A stretch of DNA of 64,000 nt, taken from Dysidea avara (Eukaryota; Porifera; Demospongiae; Dictyoceratida; Dysideidae). Every line of letters starts with the position of its first letter. Position 1 is the stretch's first letter. Shown here one piece after another: positions 55,268-64,000 of the stretch. The notes beneath the pieces are model-generated. The model ran no database searches and was not told the origin of the DNA. It saw nothing but the letters and a program-made list of their open reading frames with translations. The DNA is taken from positions 21,661,133 to 21,725,132 of the forward strand of contig NC_089274.1 of assembly GCF_963678975.1 (NCBI RefSeq), read 5' to 3'. A program made the translations under genes and the position numbers.

Positions 55268-57336
55268 ATGCCCTACCTCCTGGTTAGCACGCAAATTCGA
55301 TTGGTAAGCGAGTTGCGATAGGAATACTAGAGTAACATGACACTATTTGCTTACAGCTAGAATACAATGGACGAATTGTCACTTTTAACACATTGTGTTT
55401 GTTCTTTAATGCCGCATATAGATAAGTAATATAATATCTATGGTTCTTAGGAGAACGGGCCGACGATATGTGGGGATGAATGGAGTGATAAGAAACTGAT
55501 GGAGTACTTGGGAGCTACCCTGCAGACACTGTCTGGAAATAACTTGTAAGAATAGGCTTTGGTGTTAAGGTCACAGCATGGTTAACCCTTTCTGACACTG
55601 GTGGATGCACTCTGAGGCATGTATGCAGCCTATAATCTAGCTTGCCATGAGTAAAATCACCCCAAAACAACAAAGTTGAACCTCATGCACTTGCAGAATG
55701 ATTTTGAAGACATCACTAAAGTATATAAAATATTTTTAGACATGCTTCAAGGTGCTAAGAGACAATTATTGGTTACAAAGGGAAAAGGTTATGAAAGGTT
55801 ACTTTGTAACATGTTTAGCAGTAATCTGATTTTGATTTCGGAGTACTTGATTTATGCTGGTGACTGTTCTATTGGAGTATATTAATCTTTTCCATTTTTT
55901 TAAAGCTGACTGGTTTCCAGAAACCAGTGAAAATTTCCTATAACTGTGTTTGAGCTATTTTATTTAGCTATTGTGCTGCTATTAAATTTTCCTTTGTTAA
56001 TAACTCTTGTTATATGGACCAGCTTCCTAACATTTAGTAGCACTGTGAAACCCTTTAAACCGCTTAAAATAGTGCTTTGATATCAGCAAGAACACCCATG
56101 CATTTAGTTAATCTGGTGCCCTGCCCCTTCGCTAAAAGCAAGGGTCTGATTAAATACAAATTAGGGATGTGTCAATTTTGCCATTAAAACTTTTAGCATA
56201 AGGCCCTTAATTGTTAGTTTCCTATTCCCACCCGCATCACTGTTTTTTGTTTTTTTTTACCGCATCAAAAAAAAGATATTTCTACTGTTACTGGCTAAAT
56301 GCATTCAACACCTTTAGTAACTAGCTAAGAACATTGCATTCTGTATCACGTGAGCCATCTAAGTCAACTATATAGCTATCAAAAATAAAATAAAATCCAC
56401 CCTCCCACATGGGATTGGAGGATGAAAAACCAATCGTTAAGTTTATGTGGCTTAATAGGTGGGTAAAAACAATGGAAAAAGCTAATAGGTGCAATTTTTG
56501 TAAAGTGGCATCTGGGGAACAAACTTTGTACAAAAGATTGAGATACTCTAATAGAACAGTCATGTGGTAGAATATTGGCAATACAAAGTTAATAATTGTT
56601 GTGGTTGAGATACTCCAATACACAACATGAGATTGTAGCTATGCAGTTAGAAATGGTCGATTGCCAAAGATTTATGATGAGTAAAATATATAGACACTGA
56701 GCAAAATATGGAGTATAAATTGGAAAAAAAAAAATTGCTGGAAAGATAAACAAGTGGAAAAAGGTAAAATAGTCTGATCCCTAATAGATTCTAAATAAAT
56801 CCAATTAGATATAGCATATGTAACTGCTGGTTGTGTAATAAGCTTGCCCTGCAATTGAATAAATAAAGCATTGTATTTCCAAGGTGATTAGTGTTTTTCA
56901 TTTGTGTGCTAGAACTGATATGGAATATGTATTTCACCAGACCCTTACTTTTAGTGAAGGGGCAGACAGCGCCAGACTAACATTCAGGCACACAAACATG
57001 TTTACAACTGACTTGTAACCATTGATAATGAACACATGTTCACCTCTTTGATATTACTGGTTTTGGTGTGGACTATAATGCAAGTGAGACCATGGACAAG
57101 TGTCCTGATTATCAGAGCATTTTGACAGGTCTCTTTGTGTTATTGATCTCATATTAACCTGTTACCATTTTTATAATCCTTGTAGCTCAGAGTATCGGGT
57201 GGCCCAACCTCCACGAGTTGTCCTCAACAAACTTGAAGGACTAGGTTACCGAGTGATCTCCATGGGTGGAGTGGGACAATCATGTATATGGACAATGTAC
57301 TGTGAGTCACCCAAAGAGCCATGGAAGACTGTGTGA
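55268..57336 (+). CDS. GCHFR: GTP cyclohydrolase 1 feedback regulatory protein (GFRP)
   Basis: Pentameric regulator that binds GTP cyclohydrolase I and mediates inhibition by tetrahydrobiopterin and stimulation by phenylalanine. Three exons join cleanly: 55268-55303 (MPYLLVSTQIRL, phase 0), 55451-55545 (ENGPTICGDEWSDKKLMEYL, GATLQTLSGNN, phase 2) and 57186-57336 (EYRVAQPPRVVLNKLEGLGY, RVISMGGVGQSCIWTMY). Family hallmarks are the MPYLL-STQIR start, GPT-GDE-SD, LG, NNF-EY, PPR-VL-KLE and GVGQ. The 93-residue product is about nine longer than the usual 84, owing to a CESPKEPWKTV tail. It shares a 211-base promoter interval with the MKK gene. The 1.6 kb second intron carries two copies of the ACTCTAATAGA-type motif (55860, 56541) and nothing else notable. 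A polyadenylation signal follows at 57499. Confidence 0.93.
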
Positions 57337-57498
57337 CTGTTATTGACTGACTGTTTAGTGTAGAATGTAATTACACTGCATGTAAATAGCTCCCATGGCA
57401 CCTTAGTGCTCAGTGAATAAGTGAATATATACATATATATTTTCAGAATGACCATACTGTATCTGTACATCTCAGAACAATTTTTTGCTATTGTTGTA

Positions 57499-57504
57499 AT
57501 AAAG
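57499..57504 (+). terminator. Polyadenylation signal of GCHFR
   Basis: AATAAA 163 bases after the GCHFR stop, followed by GT/T-rich sequence. Consensus seen; use inferred. Confidence 0.4.
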
Positions 57505-57787
57505 TCTGCTCCCATTGCCAGGGACAGAGAGCAGTACTCCACAAAGTGGGAGGTGCAAAGTCCATATTATGGGGTAGCTAGTATTTAATTGTACTTTACC
57601 ATGTAAAGCATGTCAATATTGGGGAGGGGGTCTTGGGGGTATTCCCTCACAGAAAAATTTTAAATGCTTTAAGAGTAAATCTGAGAATACTTTTGAATAG
57701 GTCATTAGTATTTACAGTACTTGATAATGTATAATTATACATGTTTGGAAGCAGCGCATAGCAGAAACAACTATATATATTTCCACT

Positions 57788-57834
57788 GAATGTTCTATTA
57801 GAGTAGTTAGGTGACTGCTCTATTAGAGTATAGC
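57788..57834. repeat. Two copies of the dispersed motif TGACTGCTCTATTAGAGTAT
   Basis: Two copies 25 bases apart. Other copies, in both orientations, start near 29038, 35041, 40041, 40779, 41404, 42179, 45180, 55860, 56541 and 60856, all in introns or between genes. The core is a short palindrome-like CTCTAATAGAG. Confidence 0.8.
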
Positions 57835-58414
57835 GATCTCATGGACTCCCAATACTGATTCACGTAGTATTCCATTGATACATAACCTGAAGTACCAATT
57901 CTACTATTTCAGTAAAAATATAGCTTAAGAACTGCCTATGGCTGATACCACCGATTCCACCATTCTTTACTGTCGCAAAAAAATGCCCGAGTTCTATATA
58001 CTGTGAAGTGTTTTGCTGTATATACTGTGAAGTTCTATATACTGTGAAGTGTTTTGCTTTACACCATTTGTATATAATAGTATACTATTATGTACTCTTG
58101 GTGTAATTAAGAAGTGTTGTTATTCAAATTTCAAGTGGTGTAAAAAAACTGATTTAGTTCATAAATATAAAGTACTACGTACTACAACATATTACATACA
58201 TAAAATCACCTGTTCCAATGTGGAATAGAACATTTTATAGTGCTTTTAAAAAAAAAATTACAAGCCACTGTAAGATGGCGACGTTGGTGTTAGTGATTCA
58301 GAGATTGTTGTCAAATCTTCCCTAAAGGGATGGAATAACACATACACTGAATGTTAAAGTTATAGTAGTAGTGTAATACACAAATGTTTTTGTATCACAA
58401 TTCGTTAATTTGGG

Positions 58415-58757
58415 CAGGAGCTTATGAGCCGCTGAAGGCGGCAAAGAAGCATGAAACCGAGTTCCATGACAACCCATATTATGTCACTGTGTTTGTTTTA
58501 TGTCACACGCAAATGGCGCTCTAGCCGCACGAAGTAGAGACAAGTTCACCACTATCGAAGAAGAGAAATACCTCGAGGAAGACTCAGCCAACTTTACCAT
58601 CGCTATGTGAGTGCAATTTCATATACAGCTTCAAATAACGAGATTTTACTTTCCTTATATGGAAACTAATTGGCGATTGATTTGGATTGTGATGGTACCT
58701 GGCAGGCAGTGTAAGTTTCATACTCCTTTGCTGCCTTCAGCGGCTCATAAGCTCCTG
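58415..58757. mobile_element. 343-bp MITE with CAGGAGCTTATGAGCCGCTG ends
   Basis: The left end CAGGAGCTTATGAGCCGCTG and right end CAGCGGCTCATAAGCTCCTG are perfect inverted repeats, extending imperfectly to about 30 bases through the neighbouring GCGGCAAAG. Flanks ATTTGGG are identical on both sides (58408-58414 and 58758-58764), a 7-bp target duplication. The interior has a coding-like stretch (about 58500-58605, KFTTIEEEKYLEED) ending at a GTGAGT donor-like site, possibly captured exon or transposase debris. Confidence 0.85.
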
Positions 58758-59050
58758 ATTTGGGTTACTCAGTAAAATGTGGATAGGAAACCCAAATAGC
58801 TGTCAATTCTGAAATTTCACTAGCCAATTTTAATTACTGTATCGTAATATTTGGAAACAGTACAACACACCAGTGTGACGCTGTAATCAGTCAGGTCACA
58901 TGACCACCAAAATTCCCATTATGTCCATCAATATTACGGAGACCAATCACTAGTTAAATGGGGAACATTACTAATAACATGCTACAAAACTTTTATTTCA
59001 TATGAACACTTATTACAATACTAGCCAAACTGCACATTGGTTCGTTCCTC

Positions 59051-59939
59051 TTACTTGAAAAATGGTAGTATCTTGATGAATTTCAGTTTGGTGATGGCTG
59101 GTCTGATGTAGACAGGTCGCTTGTCACCTCCGGTGGAACAAAGACGAATAATAAACTGAAGGTATTCTTGTAGTCTTAGTCGCCTCATCTCAACTAGCTC
59201 AGAACTCTAAACACATTTCATGGTGATGTGAATTACTCTTGAAAACTCCAACTGACCTTTCTACCAAGTGTTTTTTTCGGTGGAAACTCAAATGATGCAG
59301 CCTCAGGAATTGTCTTGCGGATCTTAAAATTATGAAATAGAGTAAGATAATATGCTAAGATGTATTGCATAGCTAAAACAATTACCCACAAAAGATTTAC
59401 ATGTACATACTTATGATTAAAAAGTTAGGTGCCAATAGGTGGTAACAGCTTGCAGTAGGTGTTTGCCAAAACTTTTACTCCCACAAAAATTACATGCAAG
59501 ACCCATCAATTTCTCAGTTGATTATTTGTCAAAATTTATGCTCGTTTAAATTATCAAATGGACAAGTATATTATAATAGCATCAAGAGTGAATACACTCT
59601 TGATAGCATGCATGACAATTTTCCTTACTTGTCTGTGGAACTCGTTGAACTCGGCATAACGTCGGTAGATGTTCCACTCATCCTGCTTTACTTTGATGTA
59701 CACTTGATAGACGTGATGGGAGTCTGCACCGCGCCCCTTCCTGATCACTGATGGGATAGCTATCTGAACTATCTGCTGCTGACGCCTGCAACAGTGGTAT
59801 GTATGACATAATGAAATTATGAACAACTGTTATTATTTGCTGAACTAGCTACACACAAATCATCAATTTTTAGTGAGATACGAGCCAGTAAACTCAACTT
59901 TTGGAAATCAGTTAATTTTCAGTAGCATTGTAAGGTACA

Positions 59940-59973
<34 letters not shown>

Positions 59974-62900
59974 CACGCACGCATGTGTTATTGAGTCCAA
60001 ACTCAATGACCAAATCCTTGCATGAAGAAAGTAATGTATGACGTGGTAATAGGATACTGACAGGCAAATTTGGCTCCTACACAATTCAAAACAACAGTCC
60101 TTGTAATAGGATCTGTACTGGTAAATATATTTGTGTTTCCTGGCCAAGTATAGCACAAATGTTATGTTCATATATGGAGTGGTACTCACAATGACTGTTT
60201 AACACTACTGGCTAATTGTGGTGGGACATTGGTTACGGAGATCCCCCTACTCTGCATCTGCTGGGAGAGCCGTTGTACAATAGCTTCCTTCTCAGCCAGT
60301 TCCCTATGGAGTCTATCATTAAGCTCCATTAGTTCTCCATACATCTCTGCCATCTGTGTGTGAAATAATAAGAATACTATCAAATTAGTTGTGCACATTG
60401 TGAACAGTACTACAGTGGGACCAGTGTAATAAGAGGCCAACCAATAGCGTAGAGGTTCCAGTGGATACAATACGTGTGATCAAATGCATGGACACTGCTT
60501 TATAGAAAAAACGATTTTTCTATTTTGTAAAGGTCAAGATGTAAGTAAACTACATATGAAGCAAGGACCAGAACAATTTTTAATTAGGTACACATTATTT
60601 ACTGAGTCCAAGAAAATTATTAAAAAGAGGTTTTTTTGGTATATGCAATTAATATGGCTTCTTTCCATCTTCCCACAATAATGATTGTAATTCTGTAATT
60701 CAGGGGCAGTTGGGTCAAGGGGAGTGAATGGGTCTGGGAGCATGATCCAAGGGAAGTGCTGATATAGTTTACTTAGTATATCAGCACTTCCCTTGGATCA
60801 TGTGTTTCCAGACCCATTCACGGGTCAAGGGAAGTGACTGTTCAGTTAGAGTGGTTGAATGCTCTATTAGAGTATCTATGCAAGCATTGGCCAATATTAA
60901 AAAGTAGAGGCAGAACTTCTCCCCACTGCCTTTGCTGTAATTACAAAGCATTACAGATGTAGCCTGAAGCTCTAGGGTAGGCACCAGGAACACAGTGTTT
61001 ATAGCAGACACCACAGTACATCTCTTACCTCTGCTAGTTTGTGCTCAATGGTCTTAGGGTACCTGCAGAGGAAAAAGAGCAAAGTAATCCAACCAACCAA
61101 CCTTCTTATTTGTACATAGAGTGACCTGCCTAATATAGTATCCAGGTACTTGCTTAGCAGGTACAATGTGTTTCAAATTGCCAAAGGAAATGGGACAAGA
61201 ATATTTCATAAACTACAGCCAGTAAAAGCTTATGAGAATATAGAAATGTTGATGGTATATCAAAGTTGTGAGGGCCCAAATGTTATATAACACTCACAAG
61301 TTAGGCATATTCTCAGCTGATGGATCAAGTGGGGGAGGTGATTGTCTTGGGGAGGTGGAGGATGGCTTTGATGTGGCTTCTGTCTCTATACAAACCGACA
61401 ACAGATGATAACACACAAAGGTTTTGTGGCTACTGTATACATGTCACTACAGTACACTGGACTACACAGGTGCTACAAAGCAGGGAGCAAGATTAGTACC
61501 CCACAAGGGACTGTACAATGTCTCACTGGTGAGGGTGTGGGCATCAGCGTCTAGTCTTGCATGACCTCACCTGTTACGTGACAATTAGACAGTTTCACAC
61601 AATATACAAACAAACAAACACACACACAGACATGCCAGCACACAATACATACACAATATACACACCATCTACTGACGATTGCTTTATTGTTTCCTTTCGT
61701 TGCGCTTGTACTAAACTGACATATTTCTTCAACTGGTCCCTTAATACAGTGTTCTCTCTTTTTAATGCCTCCTCCTTATTTAAGTGATCTTCCTTTATGC
61801 CTTTAATCTCCATCTGCAGCACTGTGATCTGCTCCATGAGCTGACTGACTTCAGTCCTTTCTTGTTCCAGTAGCACTTTCACTTCACTATAGTATGTGAA
61901 GTGACAGCAGTGGGAGACATTTCACAATAGCTTACTCTCTCTCCCTCTCCATTTCTTCTTTCCTTCTCACCATTGCTAGCAGAGCTTGCTTCAGTTCACT
62001 AGCTGAATGGCTGTGACCTACCGAGCTGGTTCTCTGTGTGTAGTGTGTGCGTGCGCGCATGTGTATGTGTGTGCATGCATGCATGCAAGCACATGTATGG
62101 GGGAAAAGATGGACACACATAATCACACAATAGACATGCTACCAAAACACACTCACATTTGTTCTCATCTCACCACTAAACTTGATATTATGTCCTCCAG
62201 TATGATTCATTCCTTCATTGGTAGCCTTGATCACCATCTCTGTTGTCCTGTATGCCATTTGTGCCTGTGTAGTCAGGTCCCCTTCAGTGTCACTACTTTC
62301 TGGCTGATACAATGCCACCATCGGTTGATGTGTACTCTCTTCTACTTCACCACTGAAGCTACTATGTGTGCTGCTATGGTTACTCCCTTCAATATGAGGG
62401 GCAGAGTCTCCCTCAGAGAGTGAGAGGTCAGATGGCCTGCCTTTGAGGACCGAGTCTTCAGCTGGCTCAGGGGTGAACAGTTTCCCATCTTCTTCATCTT
62501 CTTCATCTTCTTCATGTTTCTTTGGTTTTTTCTTCTTTTTCCGAACGCTAACAGCTTTAAACTGGTCATCTGTTGGAAACATAATAGTGTAAAATTTGCT
62601 ATCACTTGCAGGGCATCTTGAATAATCACAACACTTTTGGTTATACAGATTACATGTATGTAGCAGTACACAAGCAAGTGTTCACAATATAAAAAAAGGA
62701 ACTCTTGTCACCTCACCTCTGGCAACCACTGGCTCCATTATTTGTGCGGCTTCAGGGGGTGTGTGTGTACCAGTCACATGATTCAATGCCTCACTATCAT
62801 AATTGATGGAGAATATGATAGCTGTCAAACCTGTATGAAAATGCATTGTATTTGAGTTGTAAGACAAGAACACCGCAATTGCAAATTGACAATGACAGGT

Positions 62901-64000
62901 GTACAAGAACAACCACACACAAGCCCTAACAGGGGACACTATAATTTCTGCTATAGGAGAAAGACAAAGTTACTGTACTATTCTCTACAGCTGAATAAAA
63001 CAAAATAGGAAAATCATCTCAAAAGATCTCAACGTGGGAAAGGAAGATCCAAAAGCATGCACCACATCACATTACCTGCAGCCATATTAGTGAGCATTGC
63101 TGAGCGCTCTTCATCCAACAAGTAAGCATGACTCTCATAATGTGACCTGAACAAGTAACACATTGTAGGTAACTTGTAGTGGTACACTCATTACAGCACA
63201 ACTATACCAGTAACATTGTCCAAATTGTAACACGTAACATGTTTTAGGTAACATTCTAACATAAAACTCTCAATAGTGTACCAAACATTAAAAAAAAATG
63301 CCAGGTACTCTGGACCACAAAAGTGATGGATTAGACACATCACTGGGGTGGAAATGAAGTGGGTGCACATGAAAAACAAGTGTACAAGTCTGACCATAGA
63401 TTGATGGTATAGACCCTTATCTGGCCAAGCATCATTGCCTCCATACATTACAACTGGAGCCAGTAAAACTACACACATTTTTAGTTACAGTGAAACTCTA
63501 CTTAGTAGTCATGTTGAGTAGGTCCCTGACCTCACTAATACAATTCAATCACTTCATTAATTAGGCCATATTTTTGGTCCTGACATTTCAAACCAAATAC
63601 ATATATTCAACATTTAAGCATCAAGATAAAGCTTTCACAAATTAAAGACCCCCAATCAGATGTTGCATTTCAAATTCACCTATCGTAAAAATAGATTTTT
63701 CAAAATTCATAGCTCAATTTATTGTGTGCTGATTACCATGTAACACCTTTAATAGTAGCTGCACTCAAGTGGTGCAACAAATTTTGAAAATAAAAGCTTC
63801 AACATCGTTGTCGAGCATCGTGTGGCGGTCAAATTCAAATAGACGCCACATTCATTAAACACCATGACGTTTAACCAAATAAATACAGTACCCCAGGACA
63901 GTTTATGCACTAAGGAATACTTTTGGATCTTAACTGTCAGAACAATCTAAATTTCCAGGATTTATAGTGTAGCTATTACACAGAAGCGATTTGCTTACTT
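59051..64000 (-). CDS. SNX29: SNX29-like sorting nexin (RUN, coiled coil, PX), 5' end outside window
   Basis: Endosomal phosphoinositide-binding protein. Exons in transcript order: SHYESHAYLLDEERSAMLTN (about 63147-63079) and LTAIIFSINYDSEALNH (about 62832-62714), matching the end of a RUN domain. Next a basic/acidic linker KKKKKPKKHEEDEEDEED with long Ser/Thr-rich sequence (about 62573-62160). Then coiled coil ELKQALLAMVRRKEEMERER (62000), VSQLMEQITVLQMEIKGIKE and LKRENTVLRDQLKKYVSLVQ (61880-61670), a proline-rich exon (about 61388-61303), YPKTIEHKLAE (61060), MAEMYGELMELNDRLHRELA (about 60357-60191). The C-terminal PX domain follows: QIVQIAIPSVIRKGRG, HHVYQVYIKVKQDEWNIYRR, YAEFNEFHRQ (about 59787-59628), FEFPPKKTLGRK (59290), VEMRRLRLQEYLQFIIRLC and KILPFFK (59207-59051). 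The R-R-Y-x-E-F and PPKK motifs are the PX lipid-binding signature. The order RUN - coil - PX at the C-terminus indicates SNX29 rather than other PX proteins. Confidence 0.85.
59940..59965. repeat. (GT)n microsatellite
   Basis: About 13 GT units followed by GCGCGCGTGCACGCACGC, in an intron of the SNX29-like gene; potential Z-DNA tract. Confidence 0.9.
60724..60821. repeat. 98-bp near-perfect hairpin in an SNX29-like intron
   Basis: Arms of about 43 bases: GTGAATGGGTCTGGGAGCAT with GATCCAAGGGAAGTGCTGAT on the left, and ATCAGCACTTCCCTTGGATC with CCAGACCCATTCAC on the right, differing by three bases. The loop is about 10 bases. GGGTCAAGGG-AGTGA flanks both ends (60712 and 60822). Confidence 0.85.

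Larger units (their letters stand above)
57337..59050. other. Intergenic interval between GCHFR and the SNX29-like gene
   Basis: Convergent 3' ends. Holds the GCHFR 3' region, two adjacent copies of the TCTATTAGAGTA motif (57788-57834), a tandem repeat at about 57998-58060 (TATATACTGTGAAGT three times), a YY1-like AAGATGGCGACG at about 58271, and a MITE (58415-58757). No coding gene recognised. Confidence 0.6.

Overview
The window is eukaryotic, AT-rich, animal nuclear DNA. Genes are split into many short exons with GT-AG introns, packed close together on both strands, and their introns carry mobile-element debris. The gene set contains animal-type families (meteorin, GTP cyclohydrolase feedback regulator, SNX29-type RUN/PX sorting nexin, MKK3/4/6-type kinase). 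Divergence from vertebrate proteins, small exons and DIRS/Ngaro-like elements suggest an early-branching marine invertebrate, most likely a sponge. That placement is an inference from general look, not from a diagnostic marker.

Layout: 1-365 (+) holds the last two exons of an unrecognised gene cut by the window edge. 619-1569 (+) is a secreted lipocalin. 1644-2050 (-) is a doubtful small gene. 2161-5929 (-) is an SDS22-like leucine-rich-repeat protein with a basic tail, head to head with PEX10 (5961-6875, +) across 31 bases. 6991-8112 (-) is a secreted meteorin-like protein. 8390-31795 (-) is SLC8B1/NCLX, a Na+/Ca2+ exchanger whose 10.7 kb intron is a graveyard of tyrosine-recombinase (YR) retrotransposons. 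31969-48265 (-) is tubulin chaperone TBCD, 48341-50976 (-) is the tRNA wybutosine enzyme TYW4/LCMT2, and 51143-55056 (-) is a MAP kinase kinase. 55268-57336 (+) is GCHFR (GFRP), head to head with the kinase. 59051 to the right edge (-) is an SNX29-like sorting nexin, 5' end missing.

The genes are housekeeping and signalling functions with no shared pathway evident. Their linkage looks like compact genome packing rather than an operon, although SLC8B1, TBCD, TYW4 and the kinase lie in tandem with gaps of about 75-175 bases.

The most notable non-genic structure is a 3.1 kb minus-strand element at 17978-21074. Its four repeat blocks read A1 - ORF - B1 - A2 - B2, the split direct repeats of PAT/Ngaro-type YR retrotransposons. 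It keeps a nearly intact recombinase with one in-frame stop, but the reverse transcriptase region is missing and a 30-bp minisatellite lies in that interval. A related plus-strand wreck (12421-15660) keeps gag-like and reverse transcriptase/RNase H pieces and has a hAT-like MITE nested in it. Several other MITEs, long palindromes, two mid-length repeat families and two short dispersed motifs recur through the introns. Exon edges are read by eye and most are approximate.
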